From CAWDJT01 sp963828705 (GTDB lineage Bacteria; Desulfobacterota; Syntrophobacteria; Syntrophobacterales; Syntrophobacteraceae), in the NCBI GenBank assembly GCA_963828705.1, contig CAWHGA010000023.1, forward strand, positions 205,906 through 269,905: a stretch of 64,000 nt of DNA, read 5' to 3'. Positions 27,025 through 36,229 of this stretch are shown one piece after another. The translations under genes and the position numbers were made by a program. The notes below the pieces were generated by a model that was not told the DNA's origin, searched no databases, and was given only the letters and a program-made list of their open reading frames with translations. How positions within the stretch are numbered: position 1 is the first letter of the stretch; each line of letters begins with the position of its first letter.

Positions 27025-28422
27025 CTATTCATCATCAGCCGCCATACCGCATTTGGCAAGGCGATAGCGAAAGGACCGGAAACTGATTCCCAGCAGTTCG
27101 GCCGCTTTCAGCTTAACTCCCTGAGCGTTATCCAACGCACGCAGCAGAAATTCCCTTTCGATGCCAGCCAGGTGCTCATCCAGGTTGAACCCTTCGGTAA
27201 TGGTTGCCGGCGCAATAGTCGGCACCGCAACCAGTTGTGCCTTCTTATGAACACTCAACGTGAGGCTATCCGGCAAGACAATGCTGGACGACTCTAAAGC
27301 GATGCTCCTTTCAATGATATTTTCCAATTCCCGGACATTCCCGGGGAAGTTGTAATGGGTCAGGATGTCCATAGCATATGAGGATATCTTGCGGATGTCC
27401 TTGCCCAGCCTATGGCGGAACTTCTGCAGGAAGTGGTCGGCCAACCTGGGGATATCCTCGCGTCGCTCCCTCAGCGGCGGGATGTGCAGATGGATCACGT
27501 TCAGGCGATAGAACAGGTCCTCGCGGAAGGAACCGTCAATGACCATTTTCTCCAGATCGCGGTTGGTGGCCGAGATGATGCGGACGTCTACGGCCACATC
27601 ATCGGTTCCGCCCACCATACGAATGGTGCGTTCCTGGACCAGGCGCAGCAGCTTGACCTGCAACGCCGGGGAGAGCTCGCCGATCTCATCGAGAAACAGC
27701 GTCCCCCCTTGAGCGGCTTCCACCAATCCCTTGCGGCTGGTAGCCGCGCCGGTAAAAGCGCCCTTCTTGTAACCAAAGAGTTCGCTTTCGATGAGGGTTT
27801 CCGGCACCCCGCCGCAATTCACCGTTACCAGCGGTGCTCCAGCGCGCGGGCTTTTCTGATGAATGGCCCGAGCCACCAGTTCTTTGCCGGTTCCGCTTTC
27901 CCCTGTGACCAGAACGCTGCTGTTGGTGCTTGCCACCCGATCGATCATCTCATAGAGTTTGCGCATGCTGGCGCTTTCCCCGATGAGAGCACTAAAATGC
28001 AGCGGTCCATCGGGGATCGGTCGTGGCAGCACTTCCTCACTGCGACCAGCGAGGGCGTTTTGGATCACCGCCCGCATCTCTTCGATCTTAAAAGGCTTGG
28101 GCAGATAATCATAGGCCCCTTCCTTCATGGCGGCCACGGCAGTTTCGGTACTGGCATAAGCTGAAATGATGATCACCACCGTCTGGGGCACGATCGCCTT
28201 ACAGCGCCTCAGCACCTCCAACCCATCAACAGGTTTCATGCGGATGTCGGTGATGATCAGATCGAAAGGCTCCCGTTGAAACAGCTCCAGGGCGGATTTG
28301 CCGTTTTCGGCGCATTGAACGATGTAACCGTCTTTCTGGAGCATGATTTCGAGGAATTCCCGCATGCTCCGTTCATCGTCCACAACCAGGATTCTAGGTA
28401 TGTTCTTGCCAAACTCAGTCAT
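27025..28422 (-). CDS. Sigma-54-dependent response regulator (NtrC/PilR type)
   Basis: 465 residues. The receiver domain is at 10-125 with phospho-acceptor Asp in DLIITDIRMKPVDG and the conserved Lys of YLPKPF. The AAA+ sigma-54 interaction domain is at about 145-385: Walker A VTGESGTGKELVARAI, the GAFTGA loop in KKGAFTGAATSRKG, Walker B GGTLFLDEIGE and the arginine region FPGNVRELENIIERSI. A Fis-type helix-turn-helix closes it (KAAELLGISFRSFRYRLAK), a form typical of PilR-like activators. No sensor kinase is adjacent. The start ATG overlaps the pyrC stop by four bases, so it is translated from the pyrC transcript. Confidence 0.9.
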   Translation of the reverse strand: MTEFGKNIPRILVVDDERSMREFLEIMLQKDGYIVQCAENGKSALELFQREPFDLIITDIRMKPVDGLEVLRRCKAIVPQTVVIIISAYASTETAVAAMKEGAYDYLPKPFKIEEMRAVIQNALAGRSEEVLPRPIPDGPLHFSALIGESASMRKLYEMIDRVASTNSSVLVTGESGTGKELVARAIHQKSPRAGAPLVTVNCGGVPETLIESELFGYKKGAFTGAATSRKGLVEAAQGGTLFLDEIGELSPALQVKLLRLVQERTIRMVGGTDDVAVDVRIISATNRDLEKMVIDGSFREDLFYRLNVIHLHIPPLRERREDIPRLADHFLQKFRHRLGKDIRKISSYAMDILTHYNFPGNVRELENIIERSIALESSSIVLPDSLTLSVHKKAQLVAVPTIAPATITEGFNLDEHLAGIEREFLLRALDNAQGVKLKAAELLGISFRSFRYRLAKCGMAADDE

Positions 28423-29714
28423 GATCTCATTCTGAAAGAGACGATGTTGCCGCCAACGACCGTCATGGTTGCCCGACCGCGCATCTCCCGCCCATGAAAC
28501 GGGCAGTTGCGACTCTTGGATTGGAAAGTTGCGCAGTCCAGGAGGTATGGTTCCTCGGGATCGATCACCGTGATGTCGGCAGCTACACCTGGCCGCAGGG
28601 TTCCGCCGGGCACGCCCAGGATCCGCGCCGGATTGCCGGACATCTTGGCCATGGCCTGAAGCGGCGTCAGCACACCTTCACGAACCAGATCCAGAACCAG
28701 GGGCAGGGCCGACTCCAACCCAATGATGCCATTGGCCGCCAGGTTAAATTCCGTGTCCTTCTCCAGGACACTATGAGGCGCATGGTCGGTGGCGATGGCA
28801 TCAATAGTGCCATCGCTAAGCCCGGCCTTAATCGCTTCGACATCGGCAGTGCTTCTAAGCGGTGGATTCATCTTGAACACCGGGTTGAACCCCACCACAT
28901 CATCTTCCGTAAGTGTGAAGTAGTGCGGCGCCGTTTCCGCGGTCACGGTTACACCTCGATTCTTGGCGTCCCGAATCATGCGTACCGACCCGGCGGTACT
29001 GACGTGAGCCAGGTGCAGCCGGCCGTGGGTGAACTCCGCTAGCAACAGGTCCCTCGCCACCATGACTTCTTCGGCCGCTGCCGGGATGCCCTGAAGGCCA
29101 TAACGCGTGGCGACCGGTCCTTCGTTCATGAGGCCGCCGTCGGCGAGGTGCAAATCCTCCGCGTGGCTGATCACCACCAAGCCGAAGATGCGGGCATACT
29201 CCAAAGCTCGCCGCATCAACTGGCTGTTCATCACCGGCCGGCCATCGTCGCTGACCGCTACCGCGCCGGCTTCGCGCAGTTCCCCAAACTCAGCCAGCAT
29301 GTCACCTGCCAGCCCCTTGCTGATGGCCGCCACCGGGTAGACCCGACAAACACCCTGCTGGACAGCACGGTTGCGAATGAATTCGGTCACGGCAGCGCAG
29401 TCGTTGACCGGTTGGGTGTTGGGCATGCAGGCCACCGCGGTGAAACCGCCCGCCACGGCGGCGCGCGTCCCCGATGCGATGGTCTCCTTGTATTCTTCCC
29501 CCGGTTCCCGCAGATGGACATGCATGTCAATCAAACCGGGAACCACCCATTTTCCCACAACATCATAGACTTCGAAACCCCGGAACCGTTCGGCGTCAAC
29601 ATCCAGTCGTGGTTCAATGGCGGTCACACTGCCGTCTTGCACCACAATATCGGCAACCTGATCCAGCGTTTGAGCCGAATCGATCAGTCTACCCTGGCGT
29701 AAGATGAAATTCAC
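28419..29714 (-). CDS. pyrC: Dihydroorotase
   Basis: 431 residues, class I dihydroorotase of the AllB/PyrC type. Cyclises carbamoyl aspartate to dihydroorotate. The zinc motif GLIDMHVHLREPGEEYKE is near residue 60. Others are GGFTAVACMPNTQPVND, ISHAEDLHLADGG, HLAHVSTAGSVRMIRDAK, TAETAPHYFTLTEDDVVG and DAIATDHAPHS. It follows pyrB on the same strand after a 114-base gap, a usual pyrBC arrangement. The gene overlaps the downstream regulator by four bases (ATGA). Confidence 0.96.
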   Translation of the reverse strand: MNFILRQGRLIDSAQTLDQVADIVVQDGSVTAIEPRLDVDAERFRGFEVYDVVGKWVVPGLIDMHVHLREPGEEYKETIASGTRAAVAGGFTAVACMPNTQPVNDCAAVTEFIRNRAVQQGVCRVYPVAAISKGLAGDMLAEFGELREAGAVAVSDDGRPVMNSQLMRRALEYARIFGLVVISHAEDLHLADGGLMNEGPVATRYGLQGIPAAAEEVMVARDLLLAEFTHGRLHLAHVSTAGSVRMIRDAKNRGVTVTAETAPHYFTLTEDDVVGFNPVFKMNPPLRSTADVEAIKAGLSDGTIDAIATDHAPHSVLEKDTEFNLAANGIIGLESALPLVLDLVREGVLTPLQAMAKMSGNPARILGVPGGTLRPGVAADITVIDPEEPYLLDCATFQSKSRNCPFHGREMRGRATMTVVGGNIVSFRMRS

Positions 29715-29828
29715 CTTGGCACCTTTCGTTCAATTATTCGGAGTGATTGCAAAATCATATAGGAGCGTATTGCGGAACCTCACTGAGAGGGGATGGGATC
29801 AAAGGAATTCTGCACCCAGGCCATAGAC

Positions 29829-30794
29829 TCAAACCGAGAGTCGCGCTTTGGTCACACTCATTGCCGGTTCCTGCCGTTCAACCTGGCCTAACAGATACAA
29901 AATGGCCATGCGGACCGCTACCCCGTTGGTCACCTGATCAAGGATTACCGAATAGGGTCCATCAGCCACCTCAGGACTCAGTTCCACACCTCGATTGATG
30001 GGGCCAGGATGCATGATCAGAACGTCCTTTTTCGCTTTCCGCATGCGGCGATCGTTCAACCCGAATAATTTGGCGTATTCCCGTAGCGACGGCAACAACC
30101 CCTGACTCATGCGCTCATGCTGCAGGCGGAGAACCATGAGAACATCCGCCTTCGGAATCACCTCATCGACCCGATGGCTTACGCTCACCCCCATAGTCTC
30201 CAGTTCGGCCGGGATCAGAGTAGGCGGCCCACACCCGATGACCCGTGCGCCCATCTTAGTGAGCCCCCAGATATTGGATCGAGCCACACGGCTGTGAGCG
30301 ATATCGCCCAGGATGGCCACAGTGAGCCCCTCGAGACGCCCTTTGTGGTCACGAATGGTGAGCATGTCCAGCAGTGCTTGGGAAGGGTGTTCGTGCATCC
30401 CGTCACCGGCATTGATCACCGCCGCGCTGGTTCGAGAAGCGATCCGGTGGGGCGCACCGGAAGCTGAATGCCGAATAACGAACACGTCCGGTTTCATGGC
30501 TTCCAGGTTTTTTATGGTGTCCAGGAAGGTCTCCCCCTTCGCCATGGAACTGGCCGTGGTGGTGATGCTGTAGGTATCGGCACTGAGGCGCTTGGCGGCA
30601 ATATCGAACGACATCCGAGTACGAGTGCTCGGTTCGTAGAAAACATGGATGATCGTCTTTCCCCGCAGGGTGGGGACTTTCTTGATGGTGCGATGGTTAA
30701 TTTCCTTAAACGAAGCAGCCGTGTCCAGGATGAATTCAATCTCTTCCGCTCTAAGTTCCTGAATCCCTAGCAAATCTTTTCGCTTAAAGTGCAT
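29829..30794 (-). CDS. pyrB: Aspartate carbamoyltransferase catalytic subunit
   Basis: 321 residues. Joins carbamoyl phosphate and aspartate, the first step of pyrimidine synthesis. The carbamoyl-phosphate loop FYEPSTRTRMSFDIAAKR is at about 52-69, followed by SSMAKGETFLDTIKNLE. HPSQALLDMLTI, HSRVARSNIWGL, VLRLQHERM and HPGPINRGVELSPEVAD are typical of the catalytic chain. No regulatory pyrI is present, fitting the pyrI-less class. Confidence 0.96.
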   Translation of the reverse strand: MHFKRKDLLGIQELRAEEIEFILDTAASFKEINHRTIKKVPTLRGKTIIHVFYEPSTRTRMSFDIAAKRLSADTYSITTTASSMAKGETFLDTIKNLEAMKPDVFVIRHSASGAPHRIASRTSAAVINAGDGMHEHPSQALLDMLTIRDHKGRLEGLTVAILGDIAHSRVARSNIWGLTKMGARVIGCGPPTLIPAELETMGVSVSHRVDEVIPKADVLMVLRLQHERMSQGLLPSLREYAKLFGLNDRRMRKAKKDVLIMHPGPINRGVELSPEVADGPYSVILDQVTNGVAVRMAILYLLGQVERQEPAMSVTKARLSV

Positions 30795-31159
30795 TTCTCA
30801 TCCTTGATCAATCCGCTCTTGTCTGCGTGGTTCGCCACGGGAACCCGCTTGTCATCATCGGTCGCAATAGTTCTGGAGGAACAACGAATAGGTGTCCGCT
30901 TTTAGGGCCTAACTGGCGGTCCCATCCGCGTCTGTCGGGCAAGGGCAAAATAGGAGTATGAGGTTCCGTCACAAGGCACCATGGGGGACATCGCTGGCCC
31001 AAAAAACCTCGATGCAGCCGAAGATCTCCGCAGTCAAGCCGTCAAATGGGGCGGCAGGGTTGATGACGAGGCACACTTCTCCGGCCCAACTCCTCTCCAA
31101 GCCCTTATCAAGAAAGCACTTCGGCGTCAAGCCCTATGGATCATTTGGTCGTTTTGCTT
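30795..31159. other. Intergenic region upstream of pyrB
   Basis: I see no gene, clear PyrR-type leader or convincing promoter in these 365 bases. Short open frames on both strands lack ribosome sites and protein-like composition. Confidence 0.4.
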
Positions 31160-31754
31160 TTCAGTAAAAACCAGACCGACGGCAGGCGCAGCAGATGAAG
31201 TTCATGGGTATTGGCTGCCAGTTCGCCCATGAGAACCGCTTCCACCCAGTAATGGAGCTCAACCTGCTAGAGGTTTCCGGAGACGTTGTCCGAAGGGAAG
31301 TTCACGGTACGCAACCGTGGGCCGGGTTCGGGCTCTAGAGAATGTTCCTACTGCTCCTCCAGTTGCTGTGGGTGATCTCTCGCTGGGGCACCAGGGCGAT
31401 CTTGCCCGCCGTAATCCGCTGAATGGTGATCTGTTCCCGATTGGCCCCAACCAGTGCCTGCATGGCCGAAAGACCGTGTCCTTCCGGGTTCTGAAAAAGT
31501 TGATCGAAGATTGAGCCTTCCAGACAGTAGCCCTACATCCTGGCTTGCTCATTGAAGAGCTTGCGTGCTTCCGCACTGGGCCCGACCCCGGTCGCCGCCC
31601 GGAGGGGACGGAAGCCAATGGTTCTATTCCCCTCCCCATAATCTCGATTCAAAGGTGGGCAGTTGCCGATATTCAACATCCCGTCGGTCTGACGCTGGAG
31701 GAAGGCAATGATTTCTCCGCTGCAATCACCGTCGGCAGATCTGATCTGCCCCAA
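31160..31754 (-). pseudogene. Degenerate coding region with amber codons
   Basis: Reading leftward, protein-like text is broken. From 31754 a frame runs to a TAG at 31535-31533 after EARKLFNEQARM. The same frame then continues as GYCLEGSIFDQLFQNPEG, ALVGANREQITIQRITAGK and IALVPQREITHSNWRSSRN until another TAG. The adjacent frame then gives RTVNFPSDNVSGNL, a TAG, and QVELHYWVEAVLMGELAAN. No family was recognised. The simplest reading is a decayed gene downstream of the lipoprotein; sequence errors could add to the breaks. Both internal TAG codons could be CAG mutated by one base. Confidence 0.4.
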
Positions 31755-32429
31755 CTATTCGGAATCCAAATCAATCTTGCGTATGGCGTACATGTAGCCA
31801 GACGTGGTAGGGACTCTTGCAACTTGGAAAACCGACTCTCGATAGTCCGTTTTGCCAGCCGCTTCCACTTCACCTCTCATGGCGTACCTGCCTTCCGGAA
31901 GGTTCTTGGGGAAAGTCACTTCCTGTTCAGTGGTATAGGTCCCAGGATTCCGTGAAACAACTCTTGGACCGATCTCCTTGCGCATATCAGTGCCGCTTAT
32001 TGTGCGTTTTTCAGCGACAGGGATAGGCTTTCCAGTATCGGGATCGAGAAGGGCGTAAGTCATCATCAGTTTTGAGGGTCTCCCCGGTTCAATAACCTCG
32101 GGTACAACGCGTACATCTTCAACCTTGACCACGGAGCCCTGCACCGGCTCATAGTTGTACACTCTGGCCGTTTGAACCGCATCCCTCTCCATTCTGTCAT
32201 AGTAGTTGCCAATGACTGCACCGGCGAGCGCGCCCACAGCCAACCCAACTGCCGCCCCAATGAGCACGCTTTCGTAACCGTGACCCGCTAGACCTCCGAT
32301 CATGGCCCCCAGACCCATACCAGTTGCTCCACCTGTAACCGCGCCTCTTTGCGTGTTGTCCGTTGAGGCACAACCAAGGGGCAGGGTCACCAATGCCGCA
32401 CACAACAGAATAGCCATTAGCCTTTTCAT
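31755..32429 (-). CDS. Glycine-zipper lipoprotein
   Basis: 224 residues. The N-terminus MKRLMAILLCAALVTLPLGC ends in a lipobox Cys. A glycine zipper follows at about 32-75 (GGATGMGLGAMIGGLAGHG, then GAAVGLAVGALAGAVIGNYY). The C-terminal ~130 residues form a separate, probably beta-rich domain (VRVVPEVIEPGRPSKLMMTY, TYTTEQEVTFPKNLPEGRYA) predicted to lie in the periplasm. It is 52 bases downstream of the PEGA kinase on the same strand, so the two are probably co-expressed. The exact role is unknown. Confidence 0.75.
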   Translation of the reverse strand: MKRLMAILLCAALVTLPLGCASTDNTQRGAVTGGATGMGLGAMIGGLAGHGYESVLIGAAVGLAVGALAGAVIGNYYDRMERDAVQTARVYNYEPVQGSVVKVEDVRVVPEVIEPGRPSKLMMTYALLDPDTGKPIPVAEKRTISGTDMRKEIGPRVVSRNPGTYTTEQEVTFPKNLPEGRYAMRGEVEAAGKTDYRESVFQVARVPTTSGYMYAIRKIDLDSE

Positions 32430-32481
32430 TTTGGTCCTCCCTTAGCAAACAGTTCCAGTGAAGCTCCTCACACTTGCCAGT

Positions 32482-35022
32482 TTATCTGTCCACCGGTGGC
32501 TTGATGATCCATCCCTCATCCCTCGGTTGAGGCTGGGTCGTGGTACTCACAGGTTTAGACGGTACTTTCGTTAGCGTGACGCTCCAAGTGCGCTCTTCTG
32601 AGTCCTTGAGATCCAATTTGTCATCTGAGTTATTGTAACCCTTCAATCTCAGGCCAACTCCGTGCGGACCAGGCGAAAGGGGAAGCCTCAAGGGTGTTTT
32701 TCCTCTGGATTTGCCGTCCACGTAAACCGTGGCTCCCTTCGGTACGCTCTCCACTATGAGAAATGCTTCTTTTGGCAAAGGGATCAGCTCTGCGTTCAAG
32801 GTAGAGTCCTTATCATCGACCTTGACTCGCTTCTTCCATTCTTGGTAATCAGGCAAACGCAGCGTAACCATATACGTTCCTGAGGGCATCTTAAGGGTCA
32901 ATGGGGTTTCGCCTTCGGACTTCGCGTCGATCTCGACCTGTGCACCTGGCGGCTTACTTGACAGTTCCAAATGGAATTCTTTGACCACTGGCTTGAGTTC
33001 GACCTTCAGCTCTTTCGATTCTTCCAACTGAACCGTTTCCTCCCAACCCTGGTGATCGGCCAAATTGATTCGGATGGTGTGTTCACCAGTTGGCAACGTC
33101 AGTTCAGCCGGTGTTTCCCCCTTTGACGCACCATCCACAAAGACTTCTGCTCCGGAGGGCACGCTCTTAATTTTTAAAGACGCCATTTTGACGGCCCGCT
33201 TCAATTCCACACGAAGGGGATATTCCCTGGCTTCCGCCAAGGTGACTCGATCTTCCCATCCCTGATAACCCTGCAGAGACAACCGAATTGGGTGCTCACC
33301 CAAGGGGAGTGCCACCTGTGCCGGGGTTTTGCCTTTGGCCGTTCCATCTGCATAAACCTCCGCTCCGGATGGAACCGTATCCACATTGAGAGTTGCCCGT
33401 TTCGTAACTGGTTTCAGTTCAACCTTGAACGGGTATTCCTTTACCTCATCGAGTTGGATCAGGTCGTTCCAAGTTTCATACCCCGGTAAAGTGATATGAA
33501 GTGCATGCTTCCCCAGAGGCAACTTTATCCCCATCGGGGTCTTGCCCTCAGATGTGCCATCTACAAATACTTCGGCTCCCGGCGGAGTGCTCGCTATCCT
33601 GACATTGGCAAGTTCAAGGATTGCCTGCAGTTGAACCTGGATCGGATATTCCTTCGCCTCTTCCATCTGAACTACGTCATCCCAATCGCCATAGCCCGGC
33701 AAAGAGATCCGCACGGCGTGTTTGCCTAGCGGCAGGTCGGATTTCATGGGAGTCCTCCCTTTGGGAGCGCCGTCGAGATAAACTTCGGCCCCTGCAGGGG
33801 CACTGTCCACTTTGAGAGAAGCCAGTAACGCCACAGGTTTCAATTCCACGCGCAATGGATATTCTTTCAGTTGCTCCAATTGTACCCGGTCTTCCCAATC
33901 TTTGTAACCAGCCAAGGATGCCCGTACGGTATGTTTCCCAAGAGGAAGCTTTATCTGCAATGGCGTCTTACCTTTTGGCGCCCCATCTATAAGGATCTCA
34001 GCCCCTTTCGGGTTGCTCTCCACTTGTAGAACTGCCGCCTTGCTCAACAGAGTAAGGATTTCTTCTTTGTAAAAAACAACAGCGATGATTCCTGCGACTA
34101 CGAAAAGCGATAACGATAGCCACACGAACATGCCGCGCTTCCTTGGCTTTTCCTCCTTAGGCGCCGCCGACACCTCTGCTGCCGGCCGCTCCTGAGTAAG
34201 AGTGGGCCTATCTTGAAGGCAGTTGCGCAAGGCCTCGGCCAGTTCTTTACCCGTTCGGAAACGCTGATCCGGCTCCTTATTCAGACATTTCAAGATAACC
34301 TGCGAAAGAGCCGGCTCAATGTGTGGATTTATCTCCGCAGGGTCAGGTGGATCATGGTTGACGATTTCGGTAAAGAGTGTGGCTATGTTTTTGCTCCCTC
34401 TTCCGAAAGGTCTTTCTCCTGTGGCCAGTTCGTAGAGGATGATTCCCAGTGAAAAAAGGTCGGAGCGCCCATCAACCGATTTCCCTAGAACCTGCTCGGG
34501 AGACATGTAAGCAGGTGTGCCGAGGACTTCTCCGGCCACAGTCTGCAAAGTGGCAGAAACATCTTCAATATGGGCGATGCCGAAGTCGGTTATTTTTATC
34601 TGGTCTTCTGGCTGTAAGATGATGTTGCTGGGCTTAATGTCCCTGTGAACAACTCCCTTCTGGTGAGCATAATCAAGGGCTTCTGCCACCTGAATACCCA
34701 AATCCAACACTTCCGGGGACTCGAAACGTCTTACCGAAATGACTTGATCGAGAGGCTGCCCCTCCACAAATTCCATGGCGATATAGATGCTGCCCTGATC
34801 CTCGCCGGCATCGAATGCCGTGACGATGTTGCGGTGCAAAAGTCGCCCAATGGCTTTCGCTTCCTTGAAAAACCTTTTGACATACGCATCGCTGGTAACC
34901 CGGTCCTGGCGCATGACCTTAAGGGCTAACGAACGGTCGAATTGCGGGTCGTAGGCCTGGTAGACCACGCCCATTGAACCTCTACCCAATTCCTTGATGA
35001 TCTGGTAACGGCCGTAATTCAT
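32482..35022 (-). CDS. Ser/Thr protein kinase with seven PEGA repeats
   Basis: 846 residues. The N-terminal Hanks-type kinase (about 5-265) has the glycine loop ELGRGSMGVVYQAYD, the ATP lysine in LALKVM, the catalytic loop VVHRDIKPSNIIL and ITDFGIAHIE. A single transmembrane helix (GMFVWLSLSLFVVAGIIAVV) near residue 320 is followed by seven consecutive PEGA repeats of about 70 residues, each starting with a PxGAEVxxDG-type segment and containing a PLGKH-like turn. The PEGA part should lie outside the cytoplasm and sense or bind envelope material (inference). The start at 35022 fits the kinase domain; an in-frame ATG at 35064 is possible. Confidence 0.9.
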   Translation of the reverse strand: MNYGRYQIIKELGRGSMGVVYQAYDPQFDRSLALKVMRQDRVTSDAYVKRFFKEAKAIGRLLHRNIVTAFDAGEDQGSIYIAMEFVEGQPLDQVISVRRFESPEVLDLGIQVAEALDYAHQKGVVHRDIKPSNIILQPEDQIKITDFGIAHIEDVSATLQTVAGEVLGTPAYMSPEQVLGKSVDGRSDLFSLGIILYELATGERPFGRGSKNIATLFTEIVNHDPPDPAEINPHIEPALSQVILKCLNKEPDQRFRTGKELAEALRNCLQDRPTLTQERPAAEVSAAPKEEKPRKRGMFVWLSLSLFVVAGIIAVVFYKEEILTLLSKAAVLQVESNPKGAEILIDGAPKGKTPLQIKLPLGKHTVRASLAGYKDWEDRVQLEQLKEYPLRVELKPVALLASLKVDSAPAGAEVYLDGAPKGRTPMKSDLPLGKHAVRISLPGYGDWDDVVQMEEAKEYPIQVQLQAILELANVRIASTPPGAEVFVDGTSEGKTPMGIKLPLGKHALHITLPGYETWNDLIQLDEVKEYPFKVELKPVTKRATLNVDTVPSGAEVYADGTAKGKTPAQVALPLGEHPIRLSLQGYQGWEDRVTLAEAREYPLRVELKRAVKMASLKIKSVPSGAEVFVDGASKGETPAELTLPTGEHTIRINLADHQGWEETVQLEESKELKVELKPVVKEFHLELSSKPPGAQVEIDAKSEGETPLTLKMPSGTYMVTLRLPDYQEWKKRVKVDDKDSTLNAELIPLPKEAFLIVESVPKGATVYVDGKSRGKTPLRLPLSPGPHGVGLRLKGYNNSDDKLDLKDSEERTWSVTLTKVPSKPVSTTTQPQPRDEGWIIKPPVDR

Positions 35023-35088
35023 GAAGTGCTGACTTTTCCTGGTGCTGTTATGGTTCCCTAGCATGTGAATTCGTGAATTCCATGCCAC

Positions 35089-36229
35089 CTCGACCGGAGG
35101 GAGAGACCTTTTGGATACAGCTGCTCAGGGACCAGTCTCTTGGAAGGCGGAGCTAATCTCAGCTTGCCAATGCTCACCCTAATCGCCATCTCGCCCCCAC
35201 AGAGGGGCAATAATGAGAAATGGTTGACTGGAATGGTCTTTGATGAGCGATCGTGCAATAGTACTGAGAGTTGAACTGAAACTGATAAACCACAGGAAAT
35301 TCGGGTATCGACTAAGAAGCTCATCCAATATTCTGGTTGAAATCCGCAAGTTGAGTATCAAAACCGTCAGTCATCTCAACAAGTCCCTGGCTCTTCCATA
35401 CTTGGGGGCACAGCTTGAGGTGACCTGACAGGAACCAGCTGCACAGCGCGTCGGCGGTTCATGCTGACAAGCACCTTTTCGCCGTTAAGGACAGCAACAA
35501 ACAAAGCCACAACACCCATCTTGGCCTCATGGAGATGGGCCTAATTCACGTCCTTCTCCCTCAGGCCAGACCGTGTAATCTACCTCGAAAAAATATAACA
35601 CACCACAAGAAATGGTGAAATGCCGGTTATGGAACTGCTGCGGCGGACTACCTTGTCTTATGTTCTCATGGTAGGACGATGAGGCCTGAAGTAGCTGCGG
35701 AGAAAGTCGACCCCCTGGCTTTCTGAGACATTCAACAAGTGGCAGTCTCAGCAACTGGCAATCCAAAGGAATCCATGACCTTCGGGTCTTTCGGCAGCCC
35801 CCTCCATCCACGAAATCAAAAAAACATGGACAAGTGGGTTTGCGCCGCCCGGTTAACCGGGCTTCACCCTTTCGGTGGTGCGAATCAGTATGGCTAGAAT
35901 TATGGTGTTGAAGGAGAATGCATCGTCAGCCACCGGCAGGGAACTCTGCCCCGTGGTGGCGCCTAGGCTGTTACGGCAATAGCGATTCACGGATATGTTC
36001 ATGATTTGTGCCTTGAATAACAAAAACTAGCCATTTGTTGTTCTTCCACAGGATGGTCGGATTTTTGCGAACGGTTGCCAGCGTTTGCTGTAAGAGACTG
36101 TTCCGGTAGCGCTGTGGGTGGAGGCACCGAGGCATCAGCGAAGCGATCAAGCATTTTGCGCTTGTCAGGATTCCTCTCGAACCGTATCCACAAGGTTGGG
36201 GTCATGCTTATACTCGATTAAGGTTCGCT
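35089..36229. other. 1.1-kb stretch without a recognisable gene
   Basis: No convincing gene was found in either strand between the PEGA kinase and the Xaa-Pro peptidase. Short open frames (longest about 94 codons) have no ribosome site or family resemblance. There is one short inverted repeat, CCGGTTAACCGG, near 35850. The region may be relic DNA or hold an unrecognised RNA. Confidence 0.4.

Noticed and set aside
31533..31535. Pyrrolysine at the TAG after the EARKLFNEQARM segment
   Set aside because: Further TAG and a frame change follow, and no known Pyl-protein family fits; a decayed gene is simpler.
35999..36205. 68-codon minus frame before the Xaa-Pro peptidase
   Set aside because: Some protein-like text, but no ribosome site and no recognised family.
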